A stretch of 30,644 nt of DNA from Basidiobolus meristosporus CBS 931.73 (taxonomy: Eukaryota; Basidiobolomycota; Basidiobolomycetes; Basidiobolales; Basidiobolaceae): the NCBI GenBank assembly GCA_002104905.1, contig MCFE01000847.1:1-30644 (forward strand). Reading direction: 5' to 3'. Positions 16,181 to 24,799 of the stretch are shown here, in pieces. The notes below the pieces were generated by a model. The model was not told the origin of the DNA. It did not search any database and saw only the letters and a program-made list of their open reading frames with translations. Each line of letters begins with the position of its first letter. The first letter of the stretch is position 1. The translations under genes were made by a program, and so were the position numbers.

Positions 16181-17158
16181 CTATGCTACAAGTTCTGGAT
16201 ACTTCACCAAATCTTCACTCAGCTTCCAAAGTTGTTGGGCATTAGAGTCATCCAAAGCATAAGGCCGCGCGGTCTCATTGCTAACCTTTGCATCTTCAAG
16301 ATATGAGCCAGACTGATTTACAATCGAGGGGTCAAAGGCAGCAACAATGTGAGTTGCCGCTCCCTGAGGGATGGTTTTCCAAGTAAGGGATTTCAGAACC
16401 TCTTCTGACATCCAGGGCTGGCCATCAGCATCCAGGAAGTTCTCCTTAAATTCGTCGGCGAGATTCAAGTGATTTGCTAAGTTTGTGGATATAACACCAG
16501 GGTGAAGACTGAAGGCCACTAGTCCCTTACTTTTGTAGCGGTTGCTCAACTCCTTTGTAAAGAGAATAATGGCGGTTTTAGACTGACCATAGGCCTGCCA
16601 TTTTTCGTACGTTCTGCCGTCGGAAAACCCAGGATCTGCAAAGCGGATTTTGGATATTTGATGGCCTGAGCTAGATACATTAACTACGCGTGGACCTTGG
16701 GAGGAAGCCAAGAGCCGATCTAGTATCAGGTTTGTGAAAAGGAAAGGTGCCAAGTAATTAATCCCAAACTGCGCTTCAAACCCATCCTTTGTTCTACTGT
16801 ATGGTGCAGCCATGATTGCGGCATTGTTGATTAGCACGTCAATAGGCTCGGTATATTCATTCACCTCCTTGGCTGCATCTCGAACCGAATCCAAAGAGGC
16901 AAGATCGATCACGAGCGATCGTAGGTTTGCACTTGGTGTCTCTTGCTTGATTTTCCCAATGGTCTCGTCGAGAGAACTCTGTCTCCTGCCTGCAACGATC
17001 ACCAGCTTGGCACCGTACTTTGCAATTACTCTGGCGGCTTCGGCACCAAGGCCACCCCAAGTAGCACCTGTGATAAGCACAGTTTTTCCCTTGATGCTGT
17101 CAGAGAACACCATAGCGGCCTCCTCAGATGTAGTGTCTTTTCCGAAAGTGTGGGACAT
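16181..17158 (-). CDS. Short-chain dehydrogenase/reductase (SDR), intact
   Basis: Predicted NAD(P)-dependent oxidoreductase, 325 aa, cytosolic (no signal peptide), substrate unknown. Counting from the ATG at 17158 (MSHTFG), the Rossmann cofactor motif is TGATWGGLG at 30-38 and the NNA motif is at 111-113. The catalytic Ser lies in VNVSSSG (159-165) and the catalytic Tyr/Lys in Y190-G-Q-S-K194. HPGV follows and the C-terminal substrate part is complete. The length suits fungal WWOX/retinol-dehydrogenase-like SDRs. The Trp in the glycine-rich loop is unusual (often Ser-Pro or Ser-Ser there). A further in-frame ATG at 17221 would add 21 residues, which look non-homologous. It is the only non-SSP metabolic gene among the arrays and is on the opposite strand; no partner genes are visible. 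Confidence 0.9.
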   Translation of the reverse strand: MSHTFGKDTTSEEAAMVFSDSIKGKTVLITGATWGGLGAEAARVIAKYGAKLVIVAGRRQSSLDETIGKIKQETPSANLRSLVIDLASLDSVRDAAKEVNEYTEPIDVLINNAAIMAAPYSRTKDGFEAQFGINYLAPFLFTNLILDRLLASSQGPRVVNVSSSGHQISKIRFADPGFSDGRTYEKWQAYGQSKTAIILFTKELSNRYKSKGLVAFSLHPGVISTNLANHLNLADEFKENFLDADGQPWMSEEVLKSLTWKTIPQGAATHIVAAFDPSIVNQSGSYLEDAKVSNETARPYALDDSNAQQLWKLSEDLVKYPELVA

Positions 17159-17794
17159 TTTGATTGACTCAGTCTTCAGGCGAAGGTGGCAATAAATAGG
17201 AGTCACCAAGTGCAGGCCCATGTGATCATCTTTCTCAGCAGCTTTTTGTGGGTGGTGAGCGGCCACTTAGAATGTAATGTTCCCAATTCGTGGGACATCC
17301 GCAGCATTTACTGGAAGTCTACTTGTGTGCCCAATCACACTCGGATCTGATGGTAATGTCGCGGTATTGGGTATATACATAGGCCACATACAGAAGCTTA
17401 TCAACATGAACAGTTGGCAGTCATATCACCCGAAATCCGCAGTAAGGTTACTGACCCAAATTTACGGATAATCAATACCCGAGTTTGTGGAAAATCACAG
17501 CCCATGACAAGCTGACTATTCCATATGGAGAATGTTTCCGATTGATTGCGGATTGATGTTTAGATCTATGCAAACGTTCCCGTGGTTAAGAGTTTAGCCA
17601 GCAAATTTGTTTAGTTGGCTAATGTGCATATTAATCGTCAATAAACAACTACTAGAGGCAAATGTGAATATCAATCATCATTAAACAGCTACTATATTGC
17701 CACGTAGATATCCATTTTGAAGCCGCGGAAAAATCTATGTAATTGCTAATAAACTCGGATATGCTGTGCCGCTTAACATACCAAATGATATGTA
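17159..17794. other. SDR 5' region and intergenic
   Basis: This should hold the promoter of the minus-strand SDR. I see no clear TATA or repeat. Near 17620-17690 an imperfect direct repeat occurs (ACTAGAGGCAAATGTGAATATCAATCATCA.TAAACA beside a similar upstream copy). The remainder is unremarkable. Confidence 0.4.
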
Positions 17795-18143
17795 TGTTGT
17801 AAGAGTCTTGGAGATATTGGAAGTGATTGGGAGAACAAGTAGATTATGTGGTTTTCACTTGATGATTTATCGAATGTAAAAGTAGTATTTATACTTTTAC
17901 CTGGTCTTGGCATTACAAACACGTAGAATAGGTTAAGGAAGGTCCTAAGAACATGTGTGCAAAGTTGGGGACTGTTTGAACAACTTTGTGAATTTTCATG
18001 TTCTTGGTACCTGGTATCTTGGTGAAAATATTCTAAGTAAATCCCAACAAGGAATTTGGTCAGTATTCTCTAAGATTTGAGGGTAATGATCTAAGTGACT
18101 AAGTTAGGTGAATATTTAGGTGGAATTACGAATTTTTACAACA
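17795..18143 (-). repeat. Solo LTR of the copia family
   Basis: A 349-bp sequence, the same length as and highly similar to the LTR at 26624-26972. Termini are TGTTGTAA and TTACAACA, an 8-bp perfect inverted pair. Flanking bases ATGTA (left) and GTGTA (right) are a 5-bp target duplication with one mismatch. No internal element sequence remains, so it arose by LTR-LTR recombination. It sits just upstream of repeat 3. Confidence 0.9.
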
Positions 18144-18393
18144 GTGTAGAGTAACGATGCTAACCCACTACGAAATGTTGACCACAAACAGTTACCATTG
18201 TCAATAAGGCAATGCACAACCTCACTACATTGCATTGGCCATGATTAACCAACAGTACTTATAGAGGATATCTCTTTCAACCAGATCACCCTCATTCTTA
18301 ACACTTTGAGGTGCAGCTTATACTCTATTTCCTTGGTACGAAGAGGTAAAGTAGCAAAGGTTAAATCAATTTAGCTTGCACAAAGCTAATTGA
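18144..18393. repeat. Upstream module of SSP1-D, partial
   Basis: After about 120 bp of unassigned sequence, the part from about 18270 (CAACCAGATCACCCTCATTCTTAACACTTTGAGGTGCAGC) matches the SSP1-A and SSP1-B 5' flanks and leads into the promoter box. Confidence 0.6.
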
Positions 18394-18420
18394 GTGGGAT
18401 CGAGAAGGTGATATAAATCG
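18394..18420 (+). promoter_or_regulatory. SSP1-D promoter box
   Basis: GTGGGATCGAGAAGGTGATATAAATCG is intact, 32 bp before the ATG of the SSP1-D pseudogene. Confidence 0.7.
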
Positions 18421-18452
18421 GGAAAGTTCGCACAAGACTCCACCAGCCAGTC

Positions 18453-18900
18453 ATGCAGCTTTCCTTCCTCTTGCTAGTTTCCGCTACCCCACTCGGTGAC
18501 TCCCAGGTAGCCGACACCAATGAGCCATATGTCGAATAATAGGGTGCTTGTTATCAGGACACCTCGGTCCCCACTCAAGAATACCAGCCATCAATTGAGG
18601 AGGGGGATGATTCGGAGATGGGTGAGCCAATGCAGACAAGCGAGACCTCGGGTGAGCAAACAGGATTCTCTGGGTTGCATGGGTTCGATATTTCAAATTT
18701 ACAACCATCCCAAGCCTTGCTGGACAACATAAATGGCCATTCCTCCAGTAAAGCCAATGCCTTGTCCTACTCAAACCAGTTCGATCAGGGGCAAGTCGTT
18801 GATCAAGCCCTCTACCAGCCCAAGCAGCAACAGCCACAAATTATCATCACTCAGCCAGCATGAAGTATAAGCGATCTGCTTGTCGCCACTTCAAAGATAC
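18453..18900 (+). pseudogene. SSP1-D, pseudogene
   Basis: The ATG and first ten signal-peptide codons are intact, but an in-frame 27-bp deletion removes the end of the signal peptide (VSA joins directly to TPLG). Two adjacent Gln codons, CAA CAG in the intact copies, read TAA TAG here (18537-18542). The first cysteine codon is TAT. The middle is well preserved (18600-18860). A deletion after CAGCCAGCA removes the start of the basic tail and creates TGA. The sequence downstream (AAAGATACTAGGATTAG) matches the SSP1-C remnant. Clearly non-functional. Confidence 0.88.
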
Positions 18901-19100
18901 TAGGATTAGCAATAGAAAATAAAGACGAAATATAAGGTTTGGTCATGGTGAGTTCCACCAAATAATAGAAGAAAATTGAAAAAATAGGAGAATGCAAAAT
19001 ACGGATGATACTCAAACAGCATTGTAATAGTGTGAGTAATGACCTGATTAATCCATGAAATATATAATAGCATTTTGGCCAGCTAAACCATATCATATGC

Positions 19101-19107
19101 TATATAA
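19101..19107 (+). promoter_or_regulatory. SSP2-E TATA box
   Basis: TATATAA, 28 bp before the SSP2-E ATG, at the position matching the TATA of the intact copies. Confidence 0.5.
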
Positions 19108-19135
19108 CAGCCCACAAATACGTTATCCACTCCAC

Positions 19136-19540
19136 ATGCGCTTTATTACCGTAGCAGTAATTCTAGGCCATGCCACCATTCAAGATGCCGTTGATGCCCC
19201 AATCGGCTGTCATTCTCCATGCACTCGCGAGTATAGAAGGGTGCATTATCGCAGCTTACCATGCGCACAGTATGCGAACGATTGCTACCAAAACGTTCGA
19301 GTTTTGCCTGTCGTTAAGACGTCGAATGCCCAATCCCCGTTATTGCTTCAGGTTTTCAGCACGGTGACCAGAAAGCACGATAGCCTGAACATCGCTAATG
19401 CCAGCAGCAATAAAGGCTTCAACGTCAAGTATCAAGTAAGACCCAGTCTCGACCTGGAGGGTGGGGCCAACGCGCTGGAATACGCCAAGCAAAAGGAAGC
19501 GAAAACCCAGATAATAGCTCTTCATATCTCTACGTTCTGA
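19136..19540 (+). pseudogene. SSP2-E, copy with frameshifted C-terminus
   Basis: The frame is open for 134 aa from ATG. It has a signal-like start in which the end of the hydrophobic core carries Asp (QDAVDAPIG), so secretion is doubtful. The first four mature cysteines and PC-x6-CYQN are kept. A one-base deletion near 19503 (GCGAAAACCC against GCGAAACACCC in SSP2-D) shifts the frame, and the protein ends TQIIALHISTF. The C-terminal C-x3-C pair is lost even in the old frame, which meets TAG after QYTTP. It could still make a shortened variant, but decay is the simpler reading. Confidence 0.7.
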
Positions 19541-19559
19541 CGCAGTCCACCCAAGTTGT

Positions 19560-22130
19560 ACAATACACAACCCCTTAGCAGAGGCAGAACAATACGTTCA
19601 ATACAATTGGTGTGCTGACAGTTCCCCCCAACAGATAAATCAACCTAAACGGAGGACTTTGGGTAGGCAAAACAAATAAACATTCTTTGCACGACTACTC
19701 TACTCTCACAGTCTCATTGACTATCAATCCATCGCAGATACAGTGTACTGGTCCAAAAAAAATCGACAGACACCAAAGGCATAGGGGCACTGCACATTTG
19801 GTTGGTGGCAAGAGAGAAGTCCAAACAGCGTTGTGTATCAACAACCGCATTTGAAGATACTTTGGGATGTCAGTAAAGCCATGTTCAATGTTTACATACT
19901 TACTCCATCGAACTTTAAAATGAATGTATCGATTTTGGGAGTTAAATTGCCGTTTAAGTCAACATACCATTGTATTATTCGTGAGACGCAAAACGACTCG
20001 TACTATGATCTTTCAAGCAAGGACTTGAAGCGTGCACTCAGGAATGGCACTGGTTATTTCATAGTCAATGTTAGCAGTCCACAACAGTACATGTAATTCA
20101 TTTATTTTCGTCGATTTCAATATTATGGGATTAGGCAACGAAATGAGTGAAAATTTCTATAAATAATAAATAGAGAGCATCTGTACTTTACAGGATTATG
20201 CATATAGTACATTCCCAGTACGCTCATTCTGACAGCTTGCTGTTATCCAACTATCATTCAAAATATCAATTTATATTGCTACAAAATCACTTTGAAAGGA
20301 AAAATGCTTAAAATTTTGATTGCAAAATGACATACTTGTTTGATTACGATTACAGTTTTCTGATCTTTAAAATCAAAATTCATAACTGAATGTTTAAGCG
20401 GACACACAACTTTGCATAAAAATCGGAAAAGAGTAAGTCGATAGTCTCACTTTGTTTTAGTGCCTACTGATGACCATCCACTCAGACTGCTCCAGTGCGC
20501 TTGGTTCTAGTTGCTCTGTTGCCAGCCTCACGCGTTCCCCAAGTCTTTAATAACCTTGCCATCTCGCAATTACTTGAAGATGCCCATGTCAACACTAGGC
20601 TCTAAAAAACATGGATAGAAATCATCAGCAGTGACCCACTACTCAAGCCTTCACCCAACCAGTTCTCCAGAAGCTTGAGCTACAGATTGACGCCACTCTA
20701 CCCAACTGTTAACTTATTCAAAAATCAAAATGAAGGGGCAATGAGCTTATTTATTGCAATGCTTTAATATGTATTATCAACGCTTTAAGCTTCCTTTGCT
20801 GTTCCTCCCTACGGATTCTCGTATATTGCACAAGAATATGTAAAATATTTGATGTTGTAGTACGCACTGGGCGGGTTACTGTATTGATATATGGACCAAG
20901 TAGATCCATACCACACCCACATACCTCAGGAATGACTGTATGGTGACACTCCTGCATATGCAAGCCTTTCATAATGATTTTGGTCAATAATTATCTGTGC
21001 CGGGGCATAGGTTCAGTGGGGGGGGGGTAAAGAGAGGCATTGTAATTATCAACTAGCTCAATTCCCTAGTACTACAGACACTATTTCGATGTCATTTCCG
21101 GGTGAAGTCCTCACTCCGGTCCAAACGCCTACGTGTTCTCTTTGAAATACGCCTTTCTTTGCTGTACACCACAATCCCATCTCAATAATTATGGTCAATG
21201 GGTAGGCAGATGCTCCAAAGAAAACGCTCAATCCGGAAGAAAAGTGTTTGACACCGTTATTCTGGAGATTACAAACTCAATTTCTATAGCTCATCTTATG
21301 ACGGAGTAGCGCAGAAGATCTACACAATGATTCATCAGAAAGTGTGGAGTTTGCTTAGCATATGAACGCAGACACCGAAATATTGAGGATGCGTAGTGTT
21401 ACCGTACATCTATTCCTCATCCAACAAGGCTTCATTGAAATGAATGAACAAACCTGCAGTGTTAGATGTACTGACATCGCTTTCAGTTTTCTTCCTACCG
21501 TTGCAGTGACTGCATCCTCAATCTGAGTCTATCATCTCAGCTTGCCACTGCACCTACAATGCCAATACTTAGCCCACAGCTGATGCAACACTTTAGAGAC
21601 TCAAATAACCGGAAAGTTCCAGCTTTGAAATATAGACTGATGGCCTGATTGAATAACTGATGTGCTTTGACTAGGATAATGACTATAATTCTGACAATGA
21701 TGAGCACTTGTCAATCCATAGAATGGAGAAGCTCTAGTAACCAGACAGCTGTGCCCAGTGCTGCTATCACAGCACTTCATACTGCTTAGTTGGTTTGGGC
21801 ACCTGAGGAATACAAAGTGAAACATTGGTAGCTTACATTGCTCACTCCTCCAGTACTCAGTTGTGCAGCATTGAATGACAGCATATATATGGCTAATAGG
21901 ATGACTTATTCTACTTCAGGCAAGGCAAAAATGGCAAAACCAGCACCATTCAAGAGTCTAGGAATTAAACTAAGCAACAGACTTGAGATGTCCAAGGTGT
22001 AGTGACACAACTTGCAAAGTAAAAGCAACTGCTTGTAGGCTGAAGAAGTATTTAGGCTCTTGTGAGGACACAAATAGCTGAGCATAAGCAAATTGGATGA
22101 AAATAAGAGTGGTTGTGCAGACTATGGGTA
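19560..22130 (+). repeat. Conserved block X, copy 2 (downstream of SSP2-E)
   Basis: Counterpart of 7546-9645, including ORF4-C at its left end. Closely matching pieces are 20110-20180, 20310-20460, 20480-20700, 20740-20810, 20915-21060 and 21180-21260. From about 21612 CpG dinucleotides disappear. No intact gene beyond ORF4-C is supported. The minus-strand frame at 20751-20987 spans an indel relative to copy 1 and is not conserved. Confidence 0.6.
19881..20096 (+). CDS. ORF4-C, hypothetical 71-aa protein, possibly a gene fragment
   Basis: The best-preserved of three ORF4 copies opens with ATG (MFNVYILTPS) and ends after PQQYM. It has RETQNDSYYDLSSKDLKRAL and then a hydrophobic YFIVNV segment. 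No signal peptide and no known family. The frame continues open upstream without ATG to about 19780, where a TAG occurs (PKA-stop), so this may be the 3' end of a longer lost gene. The other two copies (7736-7920, 15819-16031) are broken. It follows SSP2-E as ORF4-B follows SSP2-D. Low certainty that it is expressed. Confidence 0.35.
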   Translation: MFNVYILTPSNFKMNVSILGVKLPFKSTYHCIIRETQNDSYYDLSSKDLKRALRNGTGYFIVNVSSPQQYM

Positions 22131-22132
22131 TA

Positions 22133-22425
22133 ATGTTTCAAGAGCCTTGGAGATACTGAAAGTGAATGGGAGAACAAGCAGAATTTGCAGTCTGCTCCTA
22201 ATTACTCATCAAATATAAGAGTGTTATCTTTACTTTGACATGGTCTTAGCAATGCTAACATGAAGAATACAATTATGATGGTTCTTAGAACATGTGTGTA
22301 AGGTTTGGCGCTGTTTGGACAACTTTCAAATATTTCATGTATTATGTATCTGATACTTGTTCTTAGTGACTAAGTACAAGGTCAATGACTAGAGCTCTCA
22401 AAGATCTGTATGTTACAACCTAGGT
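22133..22425 (-). repeat. Decayed copia LTR at the end of block X copy 2
   Basis: LTR landmarks in order: GTTTCAAGAGCCTTGGAGATACTGAAAGTGAATGGGAGAACAAG, ACTCATCAAATATAAGAGTGTTATCTTTACTTTGACATGGTCTTAGCAATG, AGAACATGTGTGTAAGGTTTGGCGCTGTTTGGACAACTTT, CTAGAGCTCTCAAAGATCTG. It ends in GTGTACAGAAAGCATA, as does the relic at 9645-9835, so both descend from one ancestral insertion. Confidence 0.65.
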
Positions 22426-23943
22426 GTACAGAAAGCATAGCTGTTACATATCTATGAGATATTTCAGACTTGGAATTCATCAGATAATCAGCTGGTCTTC
22501 TGCTGGTGTTCCAATGGTATTTTGCTGACATTCTGCTGGTGTTTTTCCTTGAGATTTCTAGTTGCAATCCTAGAGGCAAGTAGAGACTAGCTGATGATCA
22601 GGTTTGGTATGAGGGCCAGTTGGTCTTGTGTCCACCTGACAATTATGTCTGCAAAATAATAGTACCTTATATGCAGAGAGCTGTAAGTTTAGTGAGACTT
22701 GGAATCCAACTGATATGCATCAGTATTCCAATGGTCCTTTCTTGTCCTTGTCTCAAAGCATCAGCACTACAGGTAAAGTGGGAAGAATGCAAAAAGCATC
22801 AACAATAGTCTACATTATCCAACCAAGCTCTCTAGTAGCTATTTTTCATTTTGTACAAATTTCTGTACTGGAGTTCAAGAGCAGCACCAAATGCACTTAC
22901 ACTAAGTGCTAATACTGGTCAACAGACCCCTGATGACCTCCATATGTATGCATATTACCAGTTTGGCTGTTGCACACCAGCTTTGCACTTCCACTGTTTA
23001 ATTTGTTACTCTTAGCCAATGATGTATTTGACCTAGGCTAGTGTATGCAATAGAGGATACTTTCAGAGTGCATGGCTGGATAGAAAGGAGGCCAATGGAC
23101 AATGCATCAGTGCCTCTGCAAAATTTCAGGTACCCTATATAGTACTGACTGCTGTGCATCAACATTTAAAACTTAGCCAATTTTATTCAATTAGAAAATC
23201 TAGTACCCTAGCCAATTTTCCCTAACCCAGGCATAACTGATCCCTGTAATGGTTTATTTTATCACTTCTCAGAATCTGTTTTTAGCTGTCACACCTGATC
23301 ATTTTCATGTGGTCATTATGTTCTCAATTGATCTGCTAAGCTGTTCTAAGTGATTAGTTCTCTGAGATCTATCTAACTACTTAGCAGTTACTAAGACACC
23401 AGCTGATCAATGATGCAATTTTCATTTATCTTATGTGCTTGTCAACATCTAAACTGATTTCAATTAGTCCAGTCGCTTGGCACTTACTAATTCAACTTGA
23501 TCAGAAAAGTATAAGTAAAGCTTACTGAACCTTTTGGTTTAGTGTGTGTCTCAACAAAATTAAGATTGTGTCTCAGCAAAATCTAGAATTCAGCAATTCT
23601 GTTCTAGTTTCTACCCAAGCCTAGTATATATAGCACTCCCAAAAACACCAAACCTAGCCTGCATAGCAAACCAACTCTGTTGCCTTTATAGCCAAACCCA
23701 ACTATATACAAGACCAATATTAGACCAGAACCTCTCTGCTGATATTTCCACCACTCTCTGACAATTCCAAGATTCTGCACTTAGTTGTTACTTGGGTTCA
23801 GTTAAACCATTCAAGAGTCTAATTACACTTTTCTCTTAAATGCAACACTGACTTACTCTGTCTGCAGAGTTGTTTGATCTTGCACTACCATGTTGTAAGC
23901 TACTTATAGAGCAATATTACTATATTATGATTATATTGTTTGA

Positions 23944-24480
23944 TGTTATGTATGTCATGATCACATGACAACCATGAACACCCATGCCAAGTTTCAGTTT
24001 CCTAGCTCAATTTCTAAAAGATTTCTTCTGGAACCTTTTACCACCTTCCAGAAAGTTCCTGACCATTCCAAACCCTTGTTACATAATGGAACCTTCCATG
24101 GAAGCTTCCCATTGTATTTTTCATAGTCCAGTACCATATATGGAAATACCGGGTCACATGACTTATTCACATGATCAGGTGACCCAATCCATATCCCCAT
24201 CCTGTCTCAGTGCCTTGCCTTCTATATTATTATCCCCAGCACATTGCTGTGCCTCACCCCACAACCCCATTAGTATTAGCCAATATCTCTTGGCATCAGT
24301 ATAATCAAAAAGTATATATAGTCCTATCCCCCCTTAAGTATTCCTCAGTCTGATAAACACAGGTCTTGAATAAACAGCCTTGCCTTGGAAATCTGCCTTG
24401 CCTTGTTGATCCACACCTAAATCCTTTCCTTGTCCTGCCTTGCCTAGCTCTACTCTCCTGCCTTGTGTATATTCATAACA
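23944..24480. repeat. Putative LTR of a second retroelement family
   Basis: A 537-bp segment is bounded by TGTTATG and CATAACA, a perfect 7-bp inverted terminal pair of the TG...CA type. Inside are TATATATAG (24313-24321) and, near the right end, a CCTTG-rich stretch. No matching second LTR or clear 5-bp target duplication (TTTGA left, ATGTA right) is visible, so it would be an old solo LTR. This rests on structure alone. Confidence 0.4.
24372..24475 (+). repeat. CCTTG-rich short repeat cluster
   Basis: The pentamer CCTTG or TGCCTTG recurs about eight times in 100 bp (CAGCCTTGCCTTGG, CTGCCTTGCCTTGTTG, TTTCCTTGTCCTGCCTTGCC, CTGCCTTGTG). It lies at the right end of the putative LTR. Confidence 0.6.
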
Positions 24481-24788
24481 ATGTATGGACAACAACCATT
24501 GAAAGAAGTACGTGCAACAGTGCACTAAAGGTATACACCTATTTAGCTGCTCAATGTCATCCATATATTACCTCCCTGTAGTAATAATGCAAAGAAATCT
24601 TGCAGTTTCTATCATGTGTGCATTTCTCATGGATAGCATCAGCTCTGAGGTTCTATGTGCACATTTATTTGATGACCAGGCCAACAAAAGTGCTCCTTAT
24701 GTACCTTTGGTAGCTATCCCTCTGTTGAAGATCAGTTTTTTGCACACTGATTGTATTCTGGCCATAAATACTACGTCTGGGCAATACA

Positions 24789-24799
24789 GGTATCAGAGC
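24789..24799 (+). other. Primer-binding-site-like string
   Basis: GGTATCAGAGC matches the classical initiator-Met tRNA primer-binding site (TGGTATCAGAGC) minus its first base. It follows ...AATACA, a possible LTR end. No matching LTR start or gag coding sequence was found, so it may be chance. Confidence 0.25.

Noticed and set aside
16812-17195. Plus-strand frame over the SDR gene
   Set aside because: Antisense shadow of the SDR, whose motifs are all on the minus strand.
23890-23920. TGTTGTAAG string considered as another copia LTR start
   Set aside because: The match ends after about nine bases; none of the later LTR landmarks follow.
24372-24475. CCTTG repeats considered as a CRISPR or satellite array
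   Set aside because: Units are short, irregular and few, with no spacer pattern; they fit a simple repeat in a likely LTR of a fungal genome.
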